DNA of 64,000 nt from the NCBI GenBank assembly GCA_033557465.1, contig CM066035.1, forward strand, positions 924,382,522-924,446,521, read 5' to 3'. Every line of letters starts with the position of its first letter. Position 1 is the stretch's first letter. Shown one piece after another: positions 1 through 12,487 of this stretch. Source of the stretch: Ichthyophis bannanicus (lineage: Eukaryota; Chordata; Amphibia; Gymnophiona; Ichthyophiidae). A program made the position numbers and the translations under genes. The notes below the pieces were generated by a model. It was not told the DNA's origin and made no database searches. It saw only the letters and a program-made list of their open reading frames with translations.

Positions 1-195
1 TCCAATGAGCATGACTGACAAGCAGGGGCTGTCTTGCATTCTGGCTAACTCTTGTTGGTTGGCTGTACAGCGCTGCGTGCGTGGCGCTCTATAAGTGATA
101 AATAGTAGTAGTAGATCTGCTTTGTTATAGAAATACTGGCGCAGTCAAGGTTGCACAGATCGCTTTGTACTAGGACACCAAAAGATCAAGCCCAA
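1..195 (+). repeat. Possible SINE/LINE 3' tail
   Basis: GTACAGCGCTGCGTGCGTGGCGCTCTATAAGTGATAAATAGTAGTAG (61-112) has the form of a common vertebrate interspersed-repeat tail followed by a short trinucleotide run. Family not established. Confidence 0.45.
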
Positions 196-290
196 TGACT
201 CATCTGCTGGTAGGTGTGCATAACCCATGCGTCTGGACTGGAGGGACTCCATTAAAGACATTTAGCAGGTAAGGTCCAACTTCACCATGC
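196..290 (+). mobile_element. Lineage C DIRS right-end remnant
   Basis: TCATCTGCTGGTAGGTGTGCATAACCC...GTCTGGACTGG resembles the lineage C right terminal repeat (GATCTGCTGGCAGGGGTGCATAACCC...TTGGACTGG), and the tail ends TTTAGCAGGTAAGG. No internal DIRS sequence is seen before it. Orientation could also be an inverted left end. Confidence 0.6.
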
Positions 291-1377
291 TTGCAACTGT
301 TTGAAGCCAACTGATTGCAGAATTGCTCCTTTCTTTGCAGCAGGGAGTGTCTGCGACTACATGAGCAGCCATTGCCATTCAGTGCCACCAGCAAGAAGTT
401 GTAAGTGGACTGATGCTAGTGGGGCCTTGGTGCCTAAGCATGAAAATTGAAATTGTTCAAGTTCTTTCTCATGCTTCTAGTGTAATGTTCACTAACTGCT
501 TTTCTGAAAATTACTTGCACCTAATTCAATAGATGTGCTGTAGTGCTTTCCAACTGAATTGACAGAAGACTTAAGCTGCTTAATGAACTGTATCCAGTAT
601 CTTGCTATTTAATATGGAGGCTTTACTTTAGTGTAGTCCTCACCTGCTTGTTTGAGTAGGTTTGGATGGGAAACAGATGGCTTTAGACTAAATTTAAATC
701 CTGATTTGATTTGGATCCTGGTTTTCTTGTTTGTGTTAAGTATTAATGCTGCTAATATTTTCGCTGACTCGGGGGGAGGGGGGGGGGGTTGGAGACCACG
801 ACATCTTAAATTTAATTTCTGCTTGGAAAGATGAAGATAACTTGATATCATAGTTTGAACATTTAGCTGTCCTAAGTAAACTTCATGTTTCCTGAATCTA
901 ACGTCCTCATTTGGCCCTTAATATTGTGGTTGAAATTTAATTACATGAGTTTTTTTGTGACACTTGCCCTATGTAATTTGTTTTCCTTTATTCAGGTATC
1001 GAATGTTAATTTGTAATTTATCTGCATCCAAGAGGTAGCCCATAATTAAGGACCAGTGAGGGGAGCAGAGGCTGGTACAGCCCTCTTTAGGGCCTTATTT
1101 GAGGCAGTTTTCCCATTCTGTTTATGGTTGGGAGGACTTGGGCATCTCAATTCAGATACCCACCATTCTTCTCCCCCAATTAGCCAGGCTTCTGACCAGC
1201 CAACTAGTCACACAAGCATTACTCGGCCGCATCTCCATGGTTTGCCAAGGATAAGCAGGATCTCTGACCTCAAGTGGCTTTTCTCACAGAATGAAATGGA
1301 GAAATCTATTTTGGAGCTTTCTAGTGACTTCCACTGGGAAGGACTTAGCCCTGTACAATGGTAATGATGTATCTTAA
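291..1377. other. Unassigned, probably intronic
   Basis: No coding homology, RNA gene or recognisable repeat except a G-run at about 770-787. AT-rich and unique-looking. Consistent with the upstream ddx3x intron. Confidence 0.5.
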
Positions 1378-1560
1378 TTCCAGTTACTTATCCTGCTAGA
1401 CCAGTCCTGATGAGTTGGTTGTGGTTCCTTGTTAGCAAGGTGGAGGCAGACTTGAGCTGCTTTTGGCAATGTCATTGCTTCATATATCTTCTGGTTCAGC
1501 ACTGAGAAGCCATTGTCTGCTTCCAGCAGATGGCAAGGTATGAGGCCTGAGTCTCCTCAC
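1378..1560 (+). mobile_element. Lineage C-like DIRS left-end remnant
   Basis: TTCCAGTTACTTATCCTGCTAGACCAGTCC matches the lineage C left end, and GTCTGCTTCCAGCAGATGG further on resembles its inner stem arm. The following sequence to 2709 has no recognisable DIRS coding. It could be the 5' end of the remnant whose 3' end lies at 39805, but that link is not shown. Confidence 0.55.
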
Positions 1561-2709
1561 CTACGCTACAGTGCAGTCTCCTTGGATTGAGTCGTGATGA
1601 ACTCAGTGGCTCAGCCCAGATTTCTGTCCACACAGTTTCTTACAGGTTACGAGTGCTGGAAGGCTAGAAGAGGAGCAGGAGAGTCCCACATGGCTCCTGG
1701 TGGGGAGGAGGCATTTGGTAGATTTGGCCCAGGTGCTTTTTCCTCCTGTCTTAATCCTGCTGCTTAAATCAGTTTTTGTTTTCTTTTTTTTTTTGTTGTT
1801 GCTTTTTCTCCATTCCTTGGAACAATTGGTGGTCTGCTGCTTTTGAATAAAATGAGCTTCCATTAAAAAAAAAAAAACACAGCTGGGCCTGCATATGGGT
1901 GTCCAGGACCTTCCTAACTAAGCTTTCCCTGGTCAGTCAGACAGGAATCGCATTTTGTATTGGCTTTACTATTTTCACACCTTTGCTGTGATTTTTCAGC
2001 CACGTAACCCCTAGCAGTTCCCATTGAGGGTTTGATGCACAGGGCATGTTTTGGACAGCGTTTTTCTTTGCATTTCTTTCTTTTTTTCCCCATTAATTTC
2101 AATTGGGCTGTATTTGGCTCTAGATGCTGCTAGCAAAAAACAAAACAAAACACCTCAAACTCAGGTAGCTAGACTTCAGGCAAATGGTGTCTGAGGCCTC
2201 TTTCAGGTTTCTGTTGACAGCTCTTGAGATTCCCCTTTCAGGGTTCCTTTTGTGGAATGGTTATTGGGGTGTGGGTATGTGTGGCTTTTTTATTTTTGGT
2301 GGGTTTTTCCCTCGTGGGCCTTTTTTGAGTTTCTCCTTTAGCCTATTGCTGTGCTTAATCATGGACCAATATAGCATGCAGCCTTTGATTTTTACACTAA
2401 GCCTCATTTATTTTTGCCCTGGGTGCCATATGATTGCCTTAAGGTTTATTTTTGTAGCATATTCAGGACCCCCTTCTTGGGGGGAGGGGGGAGGGCAGGG
2501 CTATGGCTCAAGCCTAAGACCATATTTGGTGCCTCTGCACTCCTTCTTTTTTTTTTTTTTTTTTTCTTTCTCATATTCCCCCAAGCAGGCCCCACATTCT
2601 TTCCTTCCTGGCCTTCTCACAGTTTAGCCTAGCTGTGATTGTGCTATTCCTTTCCCTCCCTATTGACTGTACTATTCTTTGTTCTGTTGCATACTTAGTC
2701 ATCACTGCG
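1561..2709. other. Unassigned; T-rich with a poly(A) tail-like site
   Basis: AATAAA at 1846 is followed 14-15 bases later by a 13-nt A run (1865-1877), which resembles the 3' end of a retroposed transcript. T-runs at 1785 and 2543-2566. No protein homology recognised. Confidence 0.4.
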
Positions 2710-3105
2710 TATCTCCAGGAACAAGCAGGAATGTAGTCTTCACATATGGGTATCATCGGTACCGACGGAGCCTGTGCGGGAACGCTCCTCAGCGTCCAAT
2801 ATGAAAGCTTTTGGGAGCATCCCACAGTGCCTGCATGCTTCTTGCCTTTCCCAACTGTCCCTTTCCAGTTCTTTCTTTTCCGTGGAGCAGACAGGTCGCA
2901 CATCCTGTCACCGCAGAAAATAATTCCCTTTTATTTTTTTTTATTTTTTTTTTTTGTGGTCGCGTCTGCCTTCGATGCTACACCAGTACCGCTGGTGGTT
3001 CTTAAAAAAAAAAAAAAAAAACCTTTTTTCTGGAGCCTTTCCAGGTATTTTCTCCTCAGGTGCCACGTGCCATTTTGGGCACTAGGCCCAACGTTTTCCT
3101 TTAAA

Positions 3106-4915
3106 ATGGAAAAACCTGCTTCGAGTTTTAAAGTGTTCAGAGTGTGGCGGTACCATCTGTCAGACACCCATGAGTGGTACCTCAAATGGTTTAGGTCCTG
3201 ATCACTCTATTTCTGAGTGTGTTGCCTGTGGGATGATGTCAGAGGGGCTGGCAGAACCAAGCTGCTAAACTTAAGACCCTTTTTCCCTCCGATGCAGCCT
3301 CTGTGCCATCGTCTTCCAGGGCTTCGTCTTCCTCCCATGGATCTCAAGTAACTAAACATAAATCTATCCGGTCATCAAAGGGTAGATCTCCCTCTAAGCA
3401 TCGAGATTCCTCTGGCGTTGCCCTTGAGGGACTTCCACTGGCAAAATTGCCCTGGCGGAGGATTCGACTTCCAAAGCACTAACGGGGCTCCAGGATGTTC
3501 TCGAGGCCTCAACTTCAGCAGAACTACTGGTGCCATGCTCTGGGGTACTAGCTGCTTCATCCGGTACTGATACCCAAGCATCGGCAGTGTCAATAGACCA
3601 GAGATTCTTGGCTATTGAACGCAGTCTGGTGGCCCTTCTCATAGCCTCGATGCCCTTGAAACCGCTTCAGACAATTCAACCAGTACTGGCACCGATTCTG
3701 GTACCGGTATCAACTGCATCGACATTGGCAGGTATTGTACCGGGACCGAGTCATGCTTATCCACCCGGTATCGACAAGTCAGTACCGGACCCCTCCGATG
3801 CCAACTTCGATCGGTACCGTGCCTTGCATGATCACCTGGATCAGAGGTACTTTGAATCCTCGGATGAGTCTGAACACTCTGAAAGCTCTGTCCGATACCA
3901 GAGTGCTGCTTCCTGAGGATTCTTCTCAGCATAGCATGTCTCCACCAGAGGCTATGTCCTTTCAGGATTTTATCTGAGATGTGTGGCTCAAGGTCTTTCC
4001 ATCAGTGGCTCCTGAAAAGGAGCCTAGGGCAAAGGAATTAGAAATCCTACAATACTTTAAAGCTCCCAAGGAGGCAGTTACCTTACCTATTCATAAGATC
4101 TTACATGATCTCATGTTAAGGATGTGGGAAACACCTCTAACCACATCTCCTCACTCTCGAAGACTCGCCACCATGTATCGACTTCCTCCTTGTCCTGGGT
4201 TTCAGAAGACTCCGCTACCACACCATTCCATGGTGGTGGAATCAGCTATGAGAATAAGAATGCAAAAAGGCATGCATCTAATCCTCCAGGACGTGAGTGT
4301 AGGACTCTTGACGCCTTTGGATGTCGAACCTTCCAGGCTTCCATGCTTTCTGCTAGGATCAGTTCCTATATATTTTATATGGGAATGTTCCTTAAGGAGG
4401 TCACAGGAGATTTAGAGCTTATGAGCCCACTTCCTGATAAGAGGCAGGATTACCTTGCCCTTGTCAAACATGCTCAGGATGTTTCCAAGTTTGTCAATCG
4501 TGCAGCCTTTGACTGCTTTGAGTGCATAAGCAGGACCTCTATTGCCATAGGTGCATGTAGGATTGTCTGGCTCCAGGCATTTGACTTGGAACTTTGGGTA
4601 CAGGATAAACTAGGGAATATTACTTGCACAGGAGAGAATCTTTGGCAAGAATTGGCAGGAAAAAGCTAATGAGAGAGTTGCTGACACTATCACCTTGGCT
4701 AGATTGTCTAAATCTACAGCTGATCCTGTAAGGAAAAAATCCTACAAAAATCATTATTCAGCAAGACGTTTTGTTTTATCCCTCGTATACCCAGCAAGGG
4801 GCATCGTTTGGGTCAGTCTGCCCAAAAGGGACAGCAGCAACAACCTAAGCAAAGAAAGACAAAAGCTGCTAAGCCTCAACCGGCTCAGCAGACTCAGCCT
4901 CCACAGGGGCTTTGA
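3106..4915 (+). pseudogene. gag-like pseudogene of A-old1
   Basis: Begins MEKPASSFKVF, matching the A-full start, with most of the Cys cluster lost by substitution (DTHEWYLKW where A-full has DTHDWCLKC). The Ser-rich region and the blocks KAPKEAVTLPIH and RECRTLDAFGCRTFQASML are recognisable in different frames. At least four frame changes are present. Not a functional gene. Confidence 0.75.
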
Positions 4916-6690
4916 CTCCTATCTAGAAAACTTTGCCTTCCTGGCCCTGAACGGTCCAGAACCCTCCACCATTCCAGGAAGGTTGTCATTTTGCCCCCAG
5001 ATGGGGGTCGGATAACAGCATTTCCTCAGCATGCCCCCTCCTACAATGGTAAGACAGTTCAATTCTCAGACCTCTCTCAACAACCAGTTAGGTCAGGAGG
5101 TCACTGTGCTACTTGCCCAAGGGGCAATAGAGGTACCCATTCTACAACAGGGTACAGGGTTCTACTCCCCCTATTTCCTTATTCCAAAGAAAACAGGATG
5201 ACACAGACCCATTTTAGACATCAGAGAATTGAACAAATTCCTGTTCAAAGAAGTTCAAAATGATTTCTCTAGGAACTCTGCTGCCATACCTTCAGAGTCA
5301 GGATTGGCTTTGTTCTCTAGATCTCAAGGATGCGTACACATGTTCTCATCCATCCAGCTCATCGAAAGTTCCTTCGCTTCCGCCTGGCCTCGACACCAAG
5401 GGTGTTCACAAAATGCATGGCTGTGGTGGCAGCATTTCTCCGCACCCTGGGAATATTCGTCTTCCCTTACTTAGACTGGCTCATTCGAGCCCCTTCAGAG
5501 CCAGAGGCCAGGGTTGTGCTCTCGCACAATGCACTTCCTTCAGTATTTGGGACTTGTCATAAACTTCCCAAAATCCAATCTAGCTCCCACTCGGTCTCTA
5601 GAGTTTATAGTAGCTCTGCTGGATACCAGAGAAAGGCCTACCTTCCACAGACCTGCTGCCTTCGCATTGTGCATTAGCTTCCCAAGCAGTGTTTAAAACC
5701 TCACCTCACTGCTCGAGAAATGTTAGTTACTAGGCCACATGGCATCCACTGTGCATGTGGTTCCTTCTGCTCGCCTCCATATGAGGGCAGCCCAGTGGAC
5801 TTTATCCACTCAGTGGGCTCAGGCGTCAGGTTGCCTGTCAGACAAAATAGCAAACTCAGATTGCCTTACTTGTCCCTCCAGTTATGGCAGTCACCCCAGA
5901 ACCTTTTGATGGGGTCTCCTTTTCAGCAACCCCCACCCCAGGCCACTCTAATAGATGCCTTACAGGTGGGTTGGGGAGCCTACCTGCAAGGCCTCTCTAC
6001 CCAGGGTACCTGGACTCCACAGGAGGCCTATCTACACATCAGTCTCCTGGAACCGAGAGCAATCTTCCTTGCTCTTCATGTATTCCACACCCAGCTCAGC
6101 TACAACACAGTCCTAGTTCAAACGGACAATCAAGTAGCCATGTTCAATGTGAACAAGCAGGGCAGAACAGGCTCTGCTATGCAACGAAGCTTTGTGACTA
6201 TGGGCCCTCGCCAGAGATCATCAGATTCATCTCCTTGCAGTGTATCTTCCAAGCATTCAAAACTCTTGGGCAGACTCGGTCAAGTTCTGCTTCCACACGA
6301 ATGGTCTCTCCATGCAGACCAGGTGGCCAAAATTGTCCATTTGGGGAACCCCGGACATAGACCTCTTTGCAAGTCTGCTGAATGCCAAACTTCCCCAGTT
6401 CTGTTCCAGAATTCCAGCTCGGGGTTGTCAGGCCAGGGATGCTTTCCTTCTCCATTGGGGCCAGGACTTCCTGTATGCTTTTCCACCCATTTCCCTAATT
6501 CCCAAAACCCTGTTCTGTCTCTCTGAAGCCTGGTCATATGATTCTCATAGCTCCACATTGGCCACAGCAAATGTAGTACCCGCTGCTCCTACATCTTTCT
6601 CAAGCTCCGCCTCTGGAGTTAGGATCTGCTCCAGATCTCCTTTGTCAGGAGGACGGGATGCTGTGGCATTCCAATCCCCAGTCTCTGCAT
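4916..6690 (+). pseudogene. RT / RNase H / methyltransferase-like pseudogene of A-old1
   Basis: RT homology starts after the gag stop and runs through multiple frames. The catalytic box reads PYLDWLIRAP, having lost one Asp of YLDD. RNase H (LLEPRAIFLALHVF; QTDNQVAMFNVNKQG) and the methyltransferase-like part (TPDIDLFASLLNAKLP; YAFPPISLIPKTL) are well preserved in frame pieces. Confidence 0.75.
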
Positions 6691-6699
6691 CTCAGGGCC

Positions 6700-7716
6700 T
6701 GGTTGCTGAAAGCCTAGAACTTCACAGTCTTAATCTTTCTCAGCAGGTAAAGGATATCCTTTATGCTTCCTGGAAGCCTTCCACAAGATGCTGTTATGCT
6801 TTCAAGTGGAAAAGGTTTACCATATGGTGCTCGCAGAAGGGTCTTGACCCTCTTGCAATACCTCTGGAATCATTACTGGAGTATCTCCATTTATGTAATG
6901 CAGGGCTTAAGACCAATTCAGTGAGTTCATTTGAGTGCTATTGCAGCTTCTTTCAAGCCTCTAAATGGGCAGTCTTATTTCCTCTCATCCTCTCATAGCG
7001 AGATTTGAGGCCTTCTTTTAACTAAGCCTCCCATTAAGCCACCACTGGTGGCATGGGACTTGAATTTGGTTCTTGGGCAGCTTATGAAACCACCTTTTAA
7101 ACCATTAGCCACTACCTCCTTGAAATTCCTTTCCTGGAAGGTCATCTTTCTTATTGCAATCACATCAGCACGTTGCATCAGTGAATTGCAAGCATTGGTG
7201 GCTGATCCTCCTTATACAAGGTTTCATCATAAGGTAGTCCTTAGGACTCATACGCATTTTATGCCAAAGGTGGTGTCACCTTTTCATTTAAACCAAGTGG
7301 TTTACCTTCCTGTATTCTTCCCAAGGCCTCAAATGCAGAAAGGAATCTTCTTTCTTTGGACTGTAAAAGGGCTTTGGCCTTTTACTTGCAAAGGACACAG
7401 CAACATAGAAAGTCCTCTCAACTTTGTTGCTTTTAATCCTAGTCATTTGGGACTTCGAGTCTCCAAAAGAACTGTCCAGCTGGATTGCACAGTATATATC
7501 TTGCCTATGAGAGTAAGAACCTTCTTGCAGACCATGTCACAGCTCACAATGTGAGCCATGGCAGCCTCTATGGCTCATCTTCACTCTATCGATAACATCT
7601 GTCGAGCAGCTACTTGTGCTTCGGTTCATACCTTCACAGCCCATTACTGCCTAGACAAGGACTCCCGCCGGGCTGACTTGTTTGGTCAGGCTGTTCAACA
7701 CCTGTTCCATACTTAA
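6700..7716 (+). pseudogene. Tyrosine recombinase pseudogene of A-old1
   Basis: YAFKWKRFTIWC, TSARCISELQAL, a broken region around the His/Arg motif, and AHYCLDKDSRR are visible. The Trp of AATWAS is Cys here and the Arg of SARR has become Cys at one position, so the active site is damaged in addition to the frameshifts. Confidence 0.72.
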
Positions 7717-7835
7717 TGAACTCCTACCCACCATCCTTGGTTGGATGCCAGAGATCCATGGGGGGAAGTGGAGCTCTTTCACAAGGGCACACAACCTCTG
7801 GTGCTTTCTCCCTGGCATCTGCAGCTAGGGAGTCC

Positions 7836-7934
7836 CCATATGTGAAGACTACATTCCTGCTTGTTCCTGGAGATACCATAGTTACTCACCTGTAACAGGT
7901 GATCTCCAGGAACAGCAGGAATTTTGTTTTCACA
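7836..7934 (+). repeat. Internal complementary region of A-old1
   Basis: Reads CCCATATGTGAAGAC...CCTGGAGATA followed by the inverse of the right end (ATAGTTACTCACCTGTAACAGG...), i.e. the joined ends of the element. Confidence 0.78.
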
Positions 7935-8180
7935 ACCCACCCACCTCCCGTAGGAGTTGTATCTCTTTTTCTCTGTCTCAGCTTTAAACTCCACTGGAGA
8001 GGGACAGTTGGGAAAGGCGGGAAGGCAGCACGCAGGCGCTGTGGGATGCTCCCAAAAGCTTTCCTATTGGATGCTGGGAAGCGTTCCTGCGCAGGCTCCG
8101 TTGGTACTGACAATACCCATATGTGAATACTAAATGCCTGCTGTTCCCAAAGATCACCTGTTACAGGTGAGTAACTATGC

Positions 8181-9350
8181 TTTACTGCTATTCAAAGTAT
8201 AGTGTAAATTGCTGTAAATAAAATATGGCAGCATGGTATCTGCTAAAGGAAGGGGGGTGATTTCTCTGCCCATTTTTAGTTCTATGCCTTGCCCTATGGC
8301 TGATCCTCAGCTACTCACCTCAAAGACATGGGAGTAAGACTATTGGAGGAGCGGTAGCATTCCTGCACAGGTAGGACAACCAGGTTCTCCTGTATTGGAT
8401 TAGCTGATTTTGGTTGGACTCTTTGGAGAAGTCCAGGAACTACAGAGCCATCTTGGGTTTGATAAATGCCCAGGAGCAGCCTGAATTCCTTGGAATAACT
8501 GAGCTGTGTTCAGCACACACCTGAATAGTCTCATAGCAGAGGTCTCAAACTTCAGAGCCAGCTCAGGGCATTTGACTCCTATTCAATATTTCAGCATGGC
8601 TGTTTACATCCCAGTTCAAACTGTCAATACAATTAAAATAAGACCATAAGACATCTCTCAAGGAAAAGAAACACAAGGAAGGGAATGAATAGCACAATTG
8701 TACTAATACATGAAAACCAGAAGAGAAACAAGGAAGTGAAGACATCAGAAAAATAAATGGAGTCTGATAAAGCAAAGTAAAATGTATAGGAGCAAGGGAA
8801 GAGCCAAATTTTGACAATTGTATTTCCTATATGATTCATATTTACCCTTAGACATTCATAATAGTAGGGTTTGACAAGAAAAAACGTACAAAGGAGAAAG
8901 GTATGTCCAGAAAACGCATTTGAGAGAACTTTAGAGATCTGAGCAGGGCATGTGGAATGATTAATGGGAAAAGATAGTGAGTGAAGATAGTCTGTATAGA
9001 ATGCACGGTGAGTGGTCATAAGAACTTTAAGACAAGATGGGTAAGCATTGTTAGGTAATCAGAGGTATGACATGATTGGCGTGTGTTGCATTGAAGATTA
9101 ACTGGTGGTCTCTATCAAATCTTTGTTTTAAAGACTGGGTTTTGAATAAGAGTGCTACATATGCCTTGTAGGGCTATACAAATGATAGTATAGTAGCATT
9201 ACAATCCAGTCGACTTAGAATGAGGGAATGAATTGGAATTTGAAGAGATTTTTGTTCAAAGTAAAACATAAGACTGAATTAATCTAAACAGATTTTTTTC
9301 ACAAGTGAAGACTGAAAGATTGCTTCACTTGGTGTGATCCTGGATAGTCT
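8181..9350. other. Unassigned segment between two lineage A elements
   Basis: AT-rich, no recognised protein or repeat. The minus-strand open frame at 8633-9019 (128 codons, hydrophobic) has no family resemblance I know and is probably chance. Confidence 0.45.
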
Positions 9351-9659
9351 TATGTTCTGTGGATAAGCAGGAATGAAGTCCTTCATAGGAACTCGGCTTC
9401 TCTTGGAAGGTTCCACCTGCCATGGTATCTCCAGTCTGTTTTCCACTAAGCTCCACAGACATGAATCAGTTGTCTGCTGATGAGCGTTTTGTTTTTTCCC
9501 TTTCAGGGGTCTCTTGTATTTTACTTTCCTGTCTATCAGTAGCATCAGGTCTCTCTATCACCATTCTGGTGCCTTTTTTCTGAACATCTATTTTCTCACT
9601 GGGCTTTCCTGCAGCCCAGCTGGGCCTCTGGTCAGTCGAACAGTTTGATTTTTTTTGCC

Positions 9660-11880
9660 ACTATCAGGTTCAAGAAATTCACCAAAAGTGCCTGGACGAT
9701 CTGTCAGATGACCACAATCTGTGCCTCCCTTGTCTGGCTTCCAGTCACCAGCCCTCTTGTAACTTGTGCCTGCAGATGACAAGGAGAAGCCTGAAGGTTC
9801 CAGAGAAGTAGAGAACCCCTCTTTTTGGCCAGTGGTCTGATTCATCATCTTTGGCACCAGCATCAGTCTTGATGGCTCCACTTGGTTCTGCTGAAGGTGC
9901 ATTGATATAGAAGTTCCCAGACTTGCTCAGAGCTGAGGGCCCATAGTGCCCTGGAGCATCGGCTGTCTCCCAGTCTCTGCATAGAATCAAAGAAAACCTA
10001 GACTTTATTGGCATCAAAAGGGGATCCTTCTGAGCACCGGGCGAAGCACCATGTGCATCAGCATCAGAGCCCTTTCTGATGAGATGGCTGTGAAAGGCCT
10101 GCCAAGGTGCCCAAGAGGAATCAAACCCCCCCCCCCCCCACCGACAGTCTCCAAGGGGCAGACAGTCTCCAAGGGGCAGACAGTCTCCAAGGGGCAGACA
10201 GTCTCCAAGGGGCAGACAGTCTCCAAGGGGCAGACAGTCTCCAAGGGGCAGACAGTCTCCAAGGGGCAGACAGTCTCCAAGGGGCAGACAGTCTCCAAGG
10301 GGCAGACAGTCTCCAAGGGGCAGACAGTCTCCAAGGGGCAGACAGTCTCCAACTGATGGAAGCCATGTCGATACCCCTTCAGGGATGCCAGAGACACTGG
10401 TCAAAGCTGCTCTGGCCCCAATACCTTTTGGATTCAGAAGCAATTGGAGGAATGCCTTCAGGTGTCAAGGCTCACATTGCATTGATGCTAGAGAAACAGG
10501 TAGCTGTACCTTTGGTGCTCAAGGCTTGGTCATTAACTGTTGTGTAGTCGATCCTTGAAATGCCATGCCCTGCCTGCATAGGCAGACATCAGGGCATTGA
10601 GGAGATCATACACTGGTTCCAGGCAGTTCTCTTGTGTATTGGGTTTAGATGACCTGACGAAGCCCCAAAAGTGCTCTATGCATCATCGATCCAGTTGATG
10701 TTCCCACTCCCATGGAGGCTGGAAAGAGCTCCAGGCTGAGTCTGAGGTACTTTGACTTCTCATTGTCTTACTCTGGCTGTGTTACTAATGTGTGGAATCA
10801 GGGCACCTGTCAGAGGCTAGGTTCCTTTAACTTCCCTCAGACCTTTCTCCTCTGCATGAAAGGCGGACGCCTCTTCCAGAGGACATATCCTTCCAGACCT
10901 TTGTGAGGGATAAAGTCAAGGCCATTCCATTTTTCCTGGAGATGGAGGTTGAGCTCAAGGCAGAGGAGTTGGAGATCCTCTGGTACTCCTTTACTCCTAA
11001 GGAAGTCCACCATATCCTACAAAGGCTGCAGGTGAGGATGTGGAAGACCCCCCCCCCCCCCACTGTGCCTTTGGTCAGTAGAAGGTTGGACTTGATGTAC
11101 CATGCTCAGAGCCCCAGGCAGCCTCGGTTTTTGCTATACTCCTTCGTGGTTGAGTCTGCTCTTAAGAGGATTAGGAGTACCAAGACTCATTTCTCGATAC
11201 CTCCAGGTAGGGAGGCTCAGACATTAGACTCCTTCGGCAGGAGGTGCTTCCAGAGCTCCATGATCATGGTTAGAGTACTCTTACCAGCTCTACATGAACA
11301 TGTTCCTGAAGGACGACATGTATGATCTCATCAACTTGTGCCTATTCCTCCCTCCAGAGAAGCTGGAGCATTATCATACCCTGGTGGGCCATGGTAGACT
11401 GCTCAAAGTTCCTGGTCAGAGCAATGTTTGACACCCTTGAGACCATTTCTAGAGCAGCGGCTGTGTGGGTATCAGCCTGCCACCTCACCTGGTTTCAGTC
11501 TTCCAACATGGAGCAGTCTGTGGAATAACTTGGCAGATGTGTTGGGGAGAGAACCTCTTCAGAGAGCAGGCATCATAGAGAAGCAGTACATCACCCTCAC
11601 CAGGCTCTCGACACATGTCCAATCCCTGTCAAAGTATCAGGGGAGAGGCCAAAAGGCAGCCTACTACCCATGTAAGCGCTGGTACTTTCCTGGTCTTCAA
11701 GCCTCCCAGCAAAAGTCACTCCTCTCTTGCAACTTCAGGAGAAGCCTTAAAAGGCTAGAGATGCCCTACAACCCAAGCTGGGGATGGTGTTTGGCTATGC
11801 TCTGAAGGAACCAGTCAAATCTACTGGTGAGCTCGGGGGGTGGGGGGGGGGGGGGGGACGACGGGGACGGACAGCTCATT
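9660..11880 (+). pseudogene. gag-like pseudogene of A-old2
   Basis: The clearest blocks are in the C-terminal half: FLEMEVELKAEELEILWYSFTPKE, SALKRIRSTKTHFSIPPGREAQTLDSFG and SACHLTWFQSSNMEQS in separate frames, matching the A-full gag helical region. The N-terminal half is hardly recognisable and contains the 10144-10352 minisatellite. Poly-C and poly-G tracts at 11050 and 11837 add further breaks. Confidence 0.62.
10144..10352 (+). repeat. 18-bp minisatellite, about 11.6 copies
   Basis: The unit ACAGTCTCCAAGGGGCAG is repeated with no visible variation between copies and follows a run of C. As 18 is a multiple of 3, all frames stay open and give long spurious repeat ORFs on both strands. 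It lies inside the decayed gag of A-old2. No spacers, so not CRISPR-like. Confidence 0.95.
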
Positions 11881-11904
11881 CTTTGCCCACAGGTAGCCAG
11901 TCAT

Positions 11905-12487
11905 CACTTTGGACACATGGGTGCTACAAATAGTCCAAAGCAGCTACATGTTGCACTCCACTGAACTGCTGCCTTATTGCCCCCCTCCCCCCCGGGTGTT
12001 TCCCCTCAACCCTCTGCATCTAAACCTTCAGGAGAAAATATCCACCCCCCTTGCTAATGGTGCCATTGAGCCCATGCCTCAGGAACAGATCAGATGGATT
12101 TTACTCCAGATACTTTCTGGTCCCCAGGGGAGGAGGAGGGATTTTTTTTTTTTTGGACCTCTGACCTCAATTCCTGGTGTGAAGTTCAAGATGGTCTTTC
12201 TAGGGACCCTGCTCCTTATGCTCTCTGGATCTTAAGGATGCATATATCCACATACCAACCATCCCAGCCTCTGAAACTACCTGATTTTTGTCCTGGGAGG
12301 ACAGCATTTTCAGTACAGTTATCATTTGGACTAGCCTTAGCACAGTCTTCAGTGTATTGCAGTGGTAGCAGCCTAACTTGGAAAACTAAGTTTGTCTTGG
12401 GCTTGCGCATAAAGCACTACTCTGGACAGTTTGGCATTCAACACAGTTGACCATCCAGGTGCTAGAGCTGTCTGGTTTCATTGTGAA
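11905..12487 (+). pseudogene. RT pseudogene of A-old2, 5' part
   Basis: Frame pieces resemble the RT N-terminal and fingers region of A-full (for example ATPYALWILRMHIST against the CSLDLQDAYTH region, and GLALAQSS against GLASAP). The homology stops abruptly at the left end of B1. Confidence 0.6.

Larger units (their letters stand above)
2710..8180 (+). mobile_element. Decayed lineage A DIRS element (A-old1)
   Basis: Colinear with A-full from the left end TATCTCCAGGAACAAGCAGG to the right end near CAGGTGAGTAACTATGC. The left terminal repeat (2710-2900) and the right (about 7990-8180) are inverted copies. An internal complementary region lies at 7836-7934. Gag, RT/RNase H and recombinase are all recognisable but cut by many frameshifts and stops. 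Flanks on both sides show no recognisable element continuity. Confidence 0.85.

Noticed and set aside
985..1010. TTCAGGTATCGAATG as an upstream ddx3x exon start
   Set aside because: The following sequence does not encode the expected DDX3 N-terminal motif and soon stops.
2184..2627. ORFs of 147 and 72 codons with long Phe runs
   Set aside because: They read through poly-T and poly-G tracts and have no recognisable domain.
8633..9019. Minus-strand hydrophobic ORF as a membrane protein gene
   Set aside because: No family resemblance, no ATG context or neighbours, in AT-rich sequence between transposons; chance ORF.
10144..10352. CRISPR-like array
   Set aside because: Units are directly adjacent with no spacers, and the context is a vertebrate retrotransposon.
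10051..10547. Long ORFs on both strands over the 10.1-10.4 kb repeat
   Set aside because: The 18-bp unit is a multiple of three and has no stop in several frames, so they are artefacts of the minisatellite.
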